From Leucaena leucocephala (Eukaryota > Streptophyta > Magnoliopsida > Fabales > Fabaceae), in NCBI GenBank assembly GCA_037074615.1, contig CM073562.1:7053001-7117000 (forward strand): DNA of 64,000 nt, read 5' to 3'. Both the position numbers and the translations under genes were made by a program. The notes beneath the pieces are model-generated. The model was not told the origin of the DNA. It saw only the letters and a program-made list of their open reading frames with translations, and made no database searches. Positions 1-10,015 of the stretch are shown here, one piece after another. The number at the start of each line of letters is the position of its first letter. Position 1 is the stretch's first letter.

Positions 1-554
1 TCTATTATAGTATGGTCATATATTTCTCAGACTCACTCATCGAGGGGCCCAGTAATATCTCTCTATGAATGTGAGGGACAAATTCCATCTTGACCATTCA
101 CATTCCTCCGCACGGAAAACCACTAAGCCCGAACATAGTGTTTATGATCACTCGGTCAAAAGTGACTTTTGACTAGGTCAAAGCTGAGCGTTTGTCATGT
201 AAGAATCCATGATGATCTCAGGTCAAAGGGCATAGTGACATGGTTTGTATATGAGAGAAGCTTATGACTTAACCCATACAACTCTCTCATAGCGGGTCGG
301 TCCAACACCTTGTACTCTTACATGTGCCTATGACTTTGATTTATATCTCTATACATCTTCAAAGTCATATTGGTCTTATTTTATCTCTGCTCCCACATAG
401 ATGACCGACCAAGGACATTTAGGATAAGATCATGAGTTATCCAAGGATGGTCATAACAGTAAACATGCAAATAATATGATAACACAATTAATAAATTCAT
501 AAATCAACAATGTTCATAAGACAATGATTGGCCCTTAGGGCACAATTTCCAACA
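1..554 (-). mobile_element. Copia-type LTR, partial, off left edge
   Basis: Read on the minus strand this begins TGTTGGAAATTGTGCCCTAA, the usual start of one group of plant Copia LTRs (TGTTGGAAATT). The plus strand ends in CCAACA at 554. No polypurine tract lies next to it, so 554 is the outer edge and any internal region would lie left of the window; a solo LTR is equally possible. The five bases after it (ATAAC, 555-559) are the candidate target duplication, but the partner is out of view. Confidence 0.7.
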
Positions 555-1099
555 ATAACTTCCTTGAGCCACTTGTTTAGAAATTAAGAATCTCAAAACA
601 ACACACTATATTATACACTTTAAACCTCAATGGCCCAATAACATACATAAATATATATTCATATTTGTTATATCCATAAAACAACTATCAAACTATCATT
701 TTAACTATGGATTAGTTATATATAATCACCTAATCATCTAACTCCTCATATGTACCATAATCTTGAGTCATAAAAATCACATTTAAAATTAACTAAGATT
801 TAGTTCTCTCATGGCACAAGGTACTATCCAAATAAAGGAAGAGAGAAAATTCATAACTTGAGCTCTACTATCCTAAAGCCTTATTTTTTAGTTTTTCAAC
901 ACCTATTACAATAGTTCAAACATTTAGGAATATAAATGAACAAAACTCAATTTATTTTTTAGAAACCAAACACCAAAAACTCCACCACCCACGTCAATAA
1001 ATCACTTGCCTACACATCCATAGTGCAACATTTACATATTGGATTAACTCATTTAGTTATTTGATTAACTCATTTAGTCTTTTTTTGGTTTTAATCCCA
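555..1099. other. AT-rich spacer without recognised gene
   Basis: I see no coding signal or element ends here. The only structure noted is a 16-bp direct repeat (GATTAACTCATTTAGT) at 1042-1057 and 1063-1078, period 21 bp. Confidence 0.5.
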
Positions 1100-1537
1100 A
1101 TAAAGAACTAGACCACAAAATAATGAATAAGTTAAATAGTGACTTACAGATTTGAAGATGAGAACAACGACAGAAGGAGTTAACGTTAACAAAGATAGTG
1201 AACGACAATAGAGTCACTAAAAACAATTGGAAAATGACTAAAAATACCTTTCGTCCAAGTATGTCATGGTGGGGCAGAGAATGGGTCCATAAGCGAATAT
1301 GTGAAAAGTAAATCTAAAGCTCACCACGAATTAGGTTTAGTAAATTTTCATGGTTTTTATGGCAATTTTTATTAAAAACCGCCATTACTGATACTTGTAA
1401 TGGTGGTTGTTAATAAAATTGCAGTCAAAAGTCTGACATTTATCAGATGTGAAGAATTTATACATCAGTTTTATTAAAATCGCCTTTAAAAGTATATGTA
1501 ATGGTGTTTTTTTTAATAAAAACCAATAAAAATAATT
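1100..1537 (-). mobile_element. CACTA end fragment (subterminal repeats)
   Basis: From about 1340 the sequence repeats the motif AAAACCGCCATTAC and its complement (for example 1367-1387 and 1398-1407), the style of short inverted subterminal repeats used by CACTA transposons as transposase-binding sites. The order of parts, a GA-rich leader then 'TTTTATGGCAATTTTTATTAAAAACCGCC'-like repeats, matches the right end of the larger minus-strand CACTA at 19080-19500. No terminal CACTA motif is found, so this is a truncated relic of that family. Family assignment is inferred from resemblance. Confidence 0.5.
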
Positions 1538-1989
1538 GATCATATACTATTTAAAGATAACATATAATCTTGAATCCAATAAATTAGACACTAAGCTAGT
1601 ATGCCAAGGGTATTTAGTAATTTATTGCCTTATCAAGTTATTGGATAAATTAAACTTCTTGATTAATATTGTTTTCTCAAGATATGCACACTTTCAATTT
1701 CCTTTAAAGTACTCATTGCTTAATAAGCATTGACAAGGTAAAATTGATATATTAATTTATTGAGTTTTGAGCAACCTATATGGCTTCATTTTCAACTATA
1801 CCAAAATTTTGGGTAAGTTAGGTTGATATCAAACTCAGTACAATATCATAAGAGGTTTATTCTTACAAAATGTGTACATAATTGATCAGAACAATAATAA
1901 ATGACTTTAGAAAATATTCTAACTAGTTTGACTATTTCTTATAAAATATTGTCCAGAAGCAAGAGATTTTTTTAATTATTGTGGTTTAA
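1538..1989. other. AT-rich stretch, no gene recognised
   Basis: A 65-codon frame at 1536-1733 has no recognisable similarity and lies in AT-rich sequence; I do not call it a gene. The end of this stretch probably belongs to the 5' part of the following CACTA fragment. Confidence 0.4.
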
Positions 1990-3744
1990 CTCTTAGAATC
2001 ACAATCTCTTTCAGGGATGGTAGAGGTAACTGGAAGAATATTTTTGAAAATATGGTCAAGATATAATTTTAAAAATAAAGGTATTATTCGTGTCAAATTT
2101 TTATACTTATATTAGTTTATTTATATTAATTTGTTTCAGGATAAATTTAAACCTACTGATGCAAATACTGAAGAAAAGTTTCATATAGCTATATCAATTT
2201 TTTTACAAAATGTATTAAAATATTGGAAGATCAATATGAACTATCACTATAAAAAATATGAGACTGATGATGATAGGTTGGCTGATCCTCCTCAAACTAT
2301 TAGATTTCAAGATTGCGAGTATTAATATATTTTAAGACTGACATGTTTAAGCTACCTTACTATCTTTCTAAATAAATTATATTTTTTTATTCAATAATTA
2401 AATTCTTATTAGTTATCAAATGTTGTAGAACAAAAGTGCAAGGAACACTATAAAGTGAGAAAACTTAATGACTAAACACACTTGTGGTCCTTGATCATTT
2501 GTAGAGATTGAATATTTTATTACAAGTTCAATTTGTCACCACTATAATTTAAGTTTTTAATCTTTTTATTTTAAATTATATTTTTTCTTACATATTCTTT
2601 TCTAGAGAGATCAAACTACTAGACAACATACCCCTCCTGACCAGCTGTGGGAGATAACGCATACTAAGAAGACATTAGATGGACAAGTAGTATGGGCTGA
2701 CCTACATTCTAAATAGATTCATTATGCATTATAATTTTATATTTTATTTTGATTTAGTTTTATTTTAAATCTAATAGTTTCATATGTTTTTATCATAGAG
2801 TCGTATGGATGAACTTTCTCAGCAACAAGACTAAGATTTAAATAATGATGCTCAAATGACGTCAGAAGAAATATTGGTGACTATTCTTGGTGAGAGGTCA
2901 GGGTATGTAAGATGGAAATGGTATGTAATAGAGCCTTCAAGGAAGAGAAATTTTCCTCAATCTAGTGATATTTCAGTTGTGAAAGGTGTGCGTGCCTAAT
3001 TGCAAGAAGAGTTTGATAAAAAATTGTAAGAAAAGAGAACAAAAATGGAGGTAAAACATGCAGTAGAGATTGTAAAGATGGAAGAAAAGTGTGTAGCATG
3101 GCGTTCAAAGATGGACAAGAGTATTTTCAATTTAAGCAAAGACTAATGGAGCAAAGGATACAAGCTCAATTCGCTGTCTTGATGCAGAGGGGGCAACCAC
3201 AGGCGCCTACTTCTACTCCTAGTATTAGTCCTTTCATATAATGTTTGTGTATAGACTAAATAATTTTATTTTCTTTTTAAATATGTTTAAGTAATTGAAG
3301 TAATTTGATATTTTATAAGATGATCTGAATTATTCTTCAATGTTATTACATTTTGGTTTATTTAGTTATTTATTATTATTTTTTATTTTTATTATTAAAT
3401 GAGATAATTTAAACAATAATATCAACTTTCAGAGGCGATAATTTTGTTACCATATATTACACTTTAGGCAGTGACAATACTATCATCGCATATTTTACTT
3501 AAGTGGCAACAGTTCATGTCGCCACTGATTCAGCTTTCAGCGGGGGCAATACTATACCCGTTGATTATACTTTAGGGTCAACAATGTTGTAATCGCTAAT
3601 TATTGACATTTAGTGGTGACTTTCAACTGTCACCGCCAATGTTTATAGGCGATAGTCTCATAGGCAGTGACTTGATGGAGACAAAATATCGTTGCTAAAG
3701 GTATTTAGTGGCGACTTTAGATGAAAGTCAATTTTTTTGTAGTG
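1990..3744 (+). mobile_element. CACTA transposon, right-hand part
   Basis: The right terminus is ATTTTTTTGTAGTG at 3731-3744, the complement of CACTACAAAAAAAT, a standard CACTA terminal inverted repeat. From 3430 to 3744 there is a dense array of subterminal motifs such as AGTGGCGACTTT and GTCGCCACT in both orientations. A TnpA-like relic lies upstream on the plus strand. No tnp2 transposase and no left terminus are visible, so the element is 5'-deleted or non-autonomous. Confidence 0.75.
2015..3240 (+). pseudogene. TnpA-like CACTA protein relic (Transposase_24/Ptta type)
   Basis: This is a decayed second gene of a CACTA element. Read in pieces it gives a start like GRGNWKNIFENMVK (about 2017-2060), an exon at 2139-2322 preceded by a splice acceptor TTTGTTTCAG (KFKPTDANTEEKF and onward), a block WEITHTKKTLDGQVVWAD (about 2650-2705) matching the family's conserved 'THTKKDG' region, and ILGERSGYVRWKWYV (about 2872-2930) matching the family's 'LG..SGYVRGLG' block. 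A charged, probably coiled-coil tail follows to about 3230. Stops and frameshifts occur between blocks. In known CACTA elements TnpA-type proteins bind subterminal repeats and assist the tnp2-type transposase; that role is family knowledge. Introns explain some but not all of the breaks. Confidence 0.65.
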
Positions 3745-3984
3745 TGAATCACTACCTTTTATTAATATAATGATTTTTAGGAGAGTTATTTCCTTTTATT
3801 AAAATGGTAATTTTGACAGGCTTAATTATCTACCCTGCATATTTTATCAACATAATGCACGCCTCTATATTGTATTAAAATGGTGATTTTTACATAGCGT
3901 TAGTGACATGGATTTGAAATATCGCAAATAAAGTACCTTTCTTGTCCCAAATCTAATCCGTTACTCTGACACTACCACTGGGAG

Positions 3985-4590
3985 ACTCTGTCCCTCCAAT
4001 TGGGAGAGAGACTTGATCCAATGGCTTCCATTCTCTATTGTAAGGCATCTGATTAAATTGCTTGTATGGGTAGCTATTGTTATGAGTTTCACATCTGGTA
4101 GCCTCACAAATGAAACGCGGTTTATAAGTTTAAAGGGTTATCCTATTTAATTGATTAGTCTTTTGGGATTATACTTTTCCTATGGACTTGTACTCATAAC
4201 AGGTGCCTTTTCTTTTGAATGAGAAAATATTTTTATTTGTTTACAATTTTCAATTTGTAAATAATTATCCCTCTTCTGATCTAATTTAATTTTATTATGC
4301 AGAATGAATTGAAGTGCCGATTATATATCTTCATATTACATTGAGCAGTTTGAGCAATGCACTAAAAATGTCTTTATATGGCATTGGGGGAGAAAATACA
4401 AATATCATCGTCCCAAAATTAAATCTCAAATCTTATTCTTATTATCTTATTATTTACTCACAATTCAAAATTATAAGAATCTTTTACTCACATCCAAACA
4501 TTACGTTCCCCCATCCATTTATACTTTCCCAAATAGACATATTTCCACCTCAAATATCCAGACCTAAAGGTAAAATGTAATTTCGAATAC
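3985..4590 (+). repeat. Dispersed repeat R, copy 1
   Basis: This stretch is homologous to 44690-45180. Shared blocks are CATTGTAAGGCATCT (here ATTGTAAGGCATCT near 4039), an acceptor-like TATGCAG followed by a block ending GCGGATTATATA (here TGCCGATTATATA near 4313), ATGTC.TT.ATATGGCATTGG (near 4370), CCCAAAATTAAA (near 4412) and TTTACTCACATCC (near 4484). Spacing is conserved and the GTAAGG and GCAG edges look like a conserved intron, so R may derive from the 5' end of a transcribed gene or element. No protein similarity was recognised; the 88-codon frame at 4314-4580 is not conserved in copy 2. Confidence 0.55.
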
Positions 4591-4874
4591 TTAAGGCAAC
4601 AAAATAAAAAAAATTTCTTTTTTAATTTTTAGATAACTGGCCATTTAACGTGCCCTTTTTTTCCCTTGATCTACATAGGATATAACAAGGGAGAGCTCTT
4701 GTTTGGAATTTATGGTATGTATAAATTATTTCATTTTGATTGCTTTTGTTTGCTAGATTTTTATTACGAGGGAATTAAAACATATTTATATTTAATTGTA
4801 TTTAAACTTATATTTGACAGCAATGGAGACGTGATGATTTGAGGATCAGTGGAGAATTTTATAGATGGTAATCA
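4591..4874 (+). other. Possible exon remnants beside the hAT insertion
   Basis: Two short segments have exon-like edges: GGATATAACAAGGGAGAGCT onward to a GTATGT donor at about 4713, and an acceptor TTGACAG at about 4815-4821 followed by a block ending at a GTAATC donor near 4868. They could be leftovers of an unidentified host gene or of repeat R. I could not assign a product, and chance resemblance to splice sites is quite possible. Confidence 0.2.
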
Positions 4875-5106
4875 TTGCCCAATAGGGCTGGTCATTTTAT
4901 TCCCATCTCAGGTGACTCGTCCTAGTCCCAATGATTTCAGGATGGATCTGTCCCATCCTTAGAATGATCAGGATAGGACAATATTTGTGTCAGGACGAGT
5001 CTCGGCATGACCCTCAATTCATCCTGTCCCGTCCTATCCCATCCTGATAGTTATTATTATTTTTTTATTAATTATTTCCCACTCTGATTTGACTTAACTT
5101 TCCTTT

Positions 5107-5530
5107 ATGACAACTACAACTACATATCACATTTCATCATTGGAACCTCCCAAGTTTCACACCTCTGACATCTGCAGCATCAAAGCCTTCACTGACTCTA
5201 ATGTTGGCTCCCACATCCCTTCCTCCTACTATTCTATCGTTGATCCCTCAGACCATGTTGCAAACTACTTCGCTTCCTCCTTCCCTATCAGTGATTTCTT
5301 TCTCCTTACTTGTGACGACCCTTACCTCCACGCTGACACTGTCTCACGAATTGACAAGGCCTATGTCGAATGGGACTTTTTTCATGGTAAACTTCCAATC
5401 CATCTTTCACTCACCCAATGCATTTTTGTTTGAGGTTAACAAAGTGTGAGTATTGTGGTAGCTCAAGAATCATGGTATCTCAGAGAAGCTGATGGAGCAA
5501 GTGATGAACAAGACTCACAAATACTTGTAG
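5107..5530 (+). pseudogene. Captured 5' fragment of a 2-oxoglutarate-dependent dioxygenase gene
   Basis: The reading frame starting at ATG 5107 resembles the N-terminus of plant 2-oxoglutarate/Fe(II) dioxygenases (DIOX_N domain). Landmarks are SIKAFTDS and IPSSYYSI (residues ~24-45), then FPISDFFLLTCDDP (~59-72) corresponding to 'IPVIDFSLLTSGDP', and IDKAYVEWDFF (~82-92) corresponding to 'LGKACEEWGFF'. One extra T in the T6 run at 5377-5382 shifts the frame just before ATG at 5384. A GT donor at 5387 and an AG acceptor at 5460-5461 define a 75-bp intron, after which 5462-5527 reads LKNHGISEKLMEQVMNKTHK and stops at 5528. The intact family 'FFMVINHGVPEKLM' motif is thus split by the intron. 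The catalytic double-stranded beta-helix (HxD...H) is absent. Retention of the intron shows capture from genomic DNA, not from mRNA. The exact paralogue cannot be named from here. Confidence 0.75.
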
Positions 5531-5640
5531 TTATGTCTAGATCTTTGTACCTCCCAGTCATACCCAGATCTCAAGTAAAACCCATTCCTTCTTGCTCTAA
5601 ACACTAGAATCGTAAGACTTATTATTAATTACTGACCCAT

Positions 5641-6020
5641 TAGTTGAAAAGGTTGCGCTAATACTCGTCGTCATATTTCTTCAACGCTTCTATATTTCTT
5701 TAATACCCAGATCTCATCGAGAGAGTAAGAATTGGTAGTTGAAGGGTATGTGTTAAAGGGATATACTTGGTGAAAAACTGATAGTGGTGGCTGACATTGA
5801 TGTGACAAGCCTCTTCACGAATGTTCTCATCGGCGAGGCGATGTTATTTCGAAGCAGAGGAGACATAGCTATTGTTTTGGGTAATTGACGATCTAGGTTG
5901 AGATTGAGCTTTGATGATGAGATGATTGGGTAAGGCATTGGATTTGGATGGTGGGTATGGAATGGAGGGTTTACATTTGAAGGTAAATGGAGAACCCTGA
6001 AACAGAGGAGAGGAGGCTAT
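5641..6020 (-). pseudogene. Captured N-terminal fragment of plastid threonine synthase
   Basis: On the minus strand from 6020 the sequence reads like a plastid transit peptide: ASSPLFQGSPFTFKCKPS, then LIIKAQSQP. It is followed by the mature N-terminus HRLADENIREEA (about 5830-5805), HHYQFFTKYIPFN, SYSLDEI (about 5722-5702) and IEALKKYDDEY.RNLF (about 5690-5650). These match plant threonine synthase, which has 'ADENIREEARR', 'FSAKYVPFN', 'ESYSLDEI' and 'DMEALKKYDG.YWR.LF' in that order. The enzyme makes threonine from O-phosphohomoserine in plastids. The start codon is ATA instead of ATG (6020-6018), there is an in-frame TAA in the linker, a frameshift after KYIP, a deletion removing the 'VYRSRSGGLLDV' stretch, and Trp of YWR is a stop. 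The PLP-binding catalytic part is missing. It is antisense to the dioxygenase fragment. Confidence 0.75.
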
Positions 6021-6213
6021 AACTTGGTATTATCTAATTTTTTTAAATACTTCGAGAATTCCTGTTCTATCCCGATCTCGGTCAGGACTAGGACAAGATT
6101 AGGACAGGACGGGACACAGGAAGTAAAATGTGTCTCACCCCCATCCTTGGGACAGGACACAGGACAGGAGTGTCTCTATCCTAACCTATCCTGTGAATAT
6201 CCCTACTGCCCAG

Positions 6214-6974
6214 GTGCATATGATTTTAATTTGAGAAAGGCCAGTTACATAGGTAAAATAAGAATATTGATACATGATCAATGATCACATTAAAATAGTT
6301 TAAATTAATTTTAATTGAAAAAAATCACAATCCTGTCCTCCATTTGGCATATGAGAAAAGTCCATTGTTTATTCCATAAAACTTCTAAAGTTTATATTAA
6401 TTAATATTTTTTTCCTTGTTATACTTGCATGAGGAATAACTAGGAAGAATAGAGGTCAATTAATTATTAATGATATTACTTAAAAACATAAGTATCAGCC
6501 GAAGATTGCATGAACAATCATCACCTAGAGAAAGATGATTCTTTGAAGATTTTCTTCTCCAAATTTCCAGTGAAGAAATGACTCAAGACCATTAATGTTC
6601 AGATTTCATACTTTTGTAGTAGAGTAATTATTATTAATTACAATTTTATTTTAAGTTATGAAAATTATCTAATGTATCAAAATATTATATGGTCACAGTA
6701 TATACAAGAGTAGTATATCTTTATTTTATTGGGTTTATTGCATAACTAATGGCATTTACATGTATTGTATTGAGTTGCATTATTTAAATATATATGTTCT
6801 ATTTTATTTATTGATTTATGTTGTTGATTTAGTACTATGATCATATGAATATGACGTTTGGAGATTTTGAGAGTAATGAGAAACAAGTACAAGAACAAGA
6901 ATTTATCACATCATCAATTTTAAACTAATTAATGTAACAATATTTTGAAATTGATTTTTATAGAATATAACTAC
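6214..6974. other. Spacer without recognised gene
   Basis: AT-rich sequence. A short stretch at 6490-6590 is less AT-rich and open in more than one frame (for example FFEDFLLQISSEEMTQDH), which may be an exon remnant, but I recognise no family. Nothing else is supported. Confidence 0.35.
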
Positions 6975-7241
6975 GTTAAAATATAAATATACATTACTAA
7001 CAGGTGTTTCTCTTAATAAAAAGGGTCAAGGTCTCTTTAATTATGAGGCATTGTATTTGAGGGTCATGGCAATTTATAGTATCGTTAAAATATATTAAAA
7101 AGAAAATTTGGAGCTAATTTAGAACATTACAATATTTAAATCAGACTCCATAGTATTGATATCAAATATTATTTAAAAATATTTTAAGAAATACCACACA
7201 ATGGCATAGCAACATATATGGAAGTGTCTTCTGTCAAAGAA
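6975..7241 (+). repeat. ~265 bp direct repeat, left copy, beside the CACTA element
   Basis: This segment (GTTAAAATATAAATAT... AAAAAGGGTCAAGGTCTCTT ... ACAATGGCATAGCAAC ... GAAGTGTCTTCT) has a colinear copy at 19686-19740 plus 20721-20930, immediately on the far side of the large CACTA element. The right copy is interrupted by a ~980 bp insert that this copy lacks. What the repeat itself is (solo LTR, MITE or duplicated host DNA) is not evident. Confidence 0.7.
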
Positions 7242-7919
7242 TATTATGGAAAAAAGGATTTTCAAGGTGGTTAAAAATGACATTTAACAGCAGTTTTATA
7301 AGCAACATGAATATTACCAACGTAATAAGTTCAAGATTTAACGGCGCTTTCTAACTACTGTAAAAAGAAGACTCTCCATGGTGATTTCATTAACACAAGC
7401 GCCTTGGAAAGTACTATGTTACTGCTTCTTTTACCCTCTTCACGTGTTACTTTTAACGATATATTTCCATTTAACTGTCATGAAAATTTATATTTTTTTA
7501 TTTTATATCACCCTCTATTTAGCAAAATAAAAACAAATCAATTTCTAACCAACAAAATATGCAATTAAAAATGCCAAAATCAAAATGGTAATAAAAAATC
7601 CAAATGAACTAACAATTCAAATTGGTAAATTTTAAATGAACCAAGTATCTCTTTGTACATCATACATCAAGAAAATATTCAATCCTAAACAAGTTAAAAA
7701 GACTATCAATTAAATAAATACCAAAAATTGTACAAGCTCTTCATCTTCAAGATATGTGTAGAAGTATTGTTCTTACCAAATTATCCATCATTGTGTTAAT
7801 TAAGTCATTTTTATATCTCAATTTGTTATCAAACAACTGCAAATTAGAAGTAACAAAATAAGTAGGTAAGTATTAAAAATGTAAAATGAATAATTACAAA
7901 ATATTAATCGTATCATCTT

Positions 7920-9000
7920 CTCACATTATGTATGTTCTCAATGCGCCCATCTCAATGATTTCTTGGATATATCATATCACATAGTATATGTATCCAACAC
8001 CCTTAGGCTGACGACGACAATAACAAAATGGAAGAATATTGAGTATATTTACTTAATAAATTTATAAAAATAGAACTTAATTAGTTGAAAACAACTTGCT
8101 TTCGGAAAAATAACCATGTAGGATGATGATTAGTACCATATCTCTTCGCGCTGAACAAATTGACACCTTGAACAACCTATAACCAATTGAAAAAGAAAGA
8201 CATTATATAACATGTTAAATTTTATGCTTAATAAATTTATAAACATAAAATCACATGTTGACGATGTCTTTAATCTCGGGATCTGGTTCTCCAAATAAGG
8301 AATCGAACTAGTAAATAGTATTCTCTTGAGGGGTAAAGACAAGGAAAGTCCAATGAATACTACAAAATATCAATCACGTTAAATATAATTATATTATAAA
8401 ATGATATGTGTGTGCTTAATATAAGAGTATACTTACTCTTTAATGTAAGCTGCAAAATATATTGTCCTCTTTATTCAAGTCATGACATCTAACATGTACT
8501 TCATCCTCGACAACTGATAGTTACCTACCTTCTACACTTTTTATGGACACATGAAGCCACATCATATGTCCCCTTATTATTTCTTCCAGGAATTTGTAAT
8601 AGAAGTGAATGTGTGTTCAAAAGAGAAAGAAGTTAGAGCACGCATGATAAAATGAAGTACTAAAATAAATTTGCAACCTATAATATGGTTAGCTGGATGA
8701 TAACTAAATCCAATACTGAAAATTCAGGAATTGCACTATGTCATTCCTATCCAAGGTGAATTTATACTGCTCATTTATGCTTAATATCTCTAGTAGAATT
8801 GTTAAACTAAGTGCTTCCTCAATATCATCCACTAGAATTTGAAGCGTTGATAGATTATCAAATGTCGGGGGTATAGTTAGATCAAGAGGTTTGACCTTCT
8901 TTTTTGCCTTCTTTGATATAAACTCTTATGCAATCTTCTTTAATGTTGGCTTCTCTGCTGCCTTCTTTGATTCCAGATCCTATGTCACCTTCTTCTTTCT
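7920..9000 (-). pseudogene. TnpA-like / Ulp1 (C48 peptidase) relic of the CACTA element
   Basis: On the minus strand, blocks such as LTILLEILSINEQYKFTLDR (about 8810-8755) and NDIVQFLNFQYWI precede the protease, as in plant CACTA second genes that carry a Ulp1-like domain. Near 8140 the frame gives ARRDMVLI, and at about 8025-7930 it gives QPKGVGYIYYVI.YIQEIIEMGA, corresponding to the Ulp1 C-terminal 'CGYYVM.YM.EII' block. Ulp1 proteases cleave SUMO; the catalytic Cys is the C of CGYY. Here that position reads Tyr, so the domain would be inactive even without the stops. The N-terminal DNA-binding part is not clearly visible. The family call rests on the C-terminal block and gene order. Confidence 0.55.
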
Positions 9001-9162
9001 TACCATAGATATAGGCCACATAATGAAATTACCTAAAGATCATCCAATATTTTGACATCATCTAACAATGCAAAAATGTTCTTGCATTACCACTTAATGA
9101 GACAAGGATTTCACTTTGGAACCCCAAGTTCACTTGCTTTTTCTACCCTGATCATGCTAAGA

Positions 9163-9530
9163 TTAAGGAAGTCTAACTGCCTTTACCCTAATAAGATATG
9201 TGTTACAAAATTTAACTTCCTCCTCAGCTACATATCTCTTAATAGTTATTGCCTCGGGTCTATAAAGATTCTTAAAATACCCTTCAAGGATTTTCATGTA
9301 TTTCTTAAATTGTATATCCACCTTTAACATACAAGGCCACAAAGTATAGTCTCCCATACTAAGTGAGCTATCAAATGGACCATAATTACAAAAAATGCTA
9401 GAGGAAAGTGCATCTCCAGTTGGGAAAGGATAACATAACCTTCATTTTTCAATTCATTTAACTCAAGAGAATCAATCAGTTTGATAATCTTTGATACCAT
9501 AAAAGTATGTTTTATTCAGTGTAGAAAGGT
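9163..9530 (-). pseudogene. tnp2 transposase, C-terminal piece
   Basis: Minus-strand blocks LELNELKNEGYVILSQLEMH, FPLAFFVIMVHLIAHLVWE (about 9430-9370), KYMKILEGYFKNLYRPEA and IKRYVAEEEVKFCNTYL (to about 9190) match the DUF4218 region that ends tnp2-type CACTA transposases ('FPPSFFDIMVHL.VHL..E', 'RYMK.LKGYV.NR.RPEG', 'Y..EEA.EFC'). Two reading frames are needed. This piece continues, after an interruption of about 7 kb, the N-terminal piece at 16575-18526; together they would form one gene. Tnp2-type proteins supply the catalytic transposase of CACTA elements. Confidence 0.8.
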
Positions 9531-9534
9531 AGAA

Positions 9535-10015
9535 TATATAGACAAAACTCTAGGTTGTTTGGAGATCCTAGAATCGGTCTAAGATTAAAAATATCATAAT
9601 CAAATCAAAATAAATTAAATATATAATCTAAGGGATTTAAAAAATTATTTTGACGAAGAGCATATGGAGAAAAAGTGATTTAAAAGTGATTTTGGATAAG
9701 CTCTCTAGAGAAGAGCTTATGGAAAAAAGTGATTTTGAATAAATGAGTGTTTAAATGATTATTACTAAAATGACTAGTGATTGGTAAATTACTAGAAAGG
9801 GTATAAGATGAACAAAATATTATTACTTACTCTTCATCATCTTCATCCTGACATTGACCACCTCTGCCACTTCTACCATTGCCAATCCACTGCTAATTTG
9901 AGCAGAGAATAAGTAATGATGATAGCGAATTCCACCTTTCTGTAACCTACTAATGTAGATTTGAAGGGAGGATAAAGAGGACGGAAGTCCTATTTGTGAC
10001 TTCCTCCTCTTCGTA
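9535..10015. mobile_element. MITE-like element, left half
   Basis: This begins near TAGGTTGTTTGG (9550), shows repeated GAAGAGCTTATGGAAAAAAGTG motifs (about 9656 and 9710), and stops where an LTR begins at 10016. Its apparent other half is 12816-13044, which carries ATAAGCTCTTTTTCCC in inverted orientation. The same style of element, with TTGGTAAATTACTAGAAA in common, occurs at 21182-22032. The 66-codon minus-strand frame at 9823-10023 lies inside it and shows no family similarity. Confidence 0.45.

Larger units (their letters stand above)
4883..6205. mobile_element. Non-autonomous hAT-like element carrying two host-gene fragments
   Basis: The element is bounded by TAGGGCTGGTCA at 4883 and the complement of TAGGGATATTCA at 6205. 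Flanking 8-mers are TTGCCCAA (4875-4882) and CTGCCCAG (6206-6213), agreeing at 6 of 8 positions with both differences being transitions; an 8-bp TSD is the hAT hallmark. Both ends carry dense GGACAGGA/TCCTGTCC-type subterminal repeats (4910-5050 and 6060-6195). No transposase is encoded. Instead the interior holds parts of a 2-oxoglutarate-dependent dioxygenase (plus strand) and of threonine synthase (minus strand), so it is a Pack-type, gene-capturing element. The superfamily call rests on TSD length and TIR style. Confidence 0.7.

Noticed and set aside
7242..7262. Exact left terminus of the minus-strand CACTA
   Set aside because: The sequence can be aligned to the right terminus only loosely and no CACTA motif or TSD is present, so the coordinate is given as approximate only.
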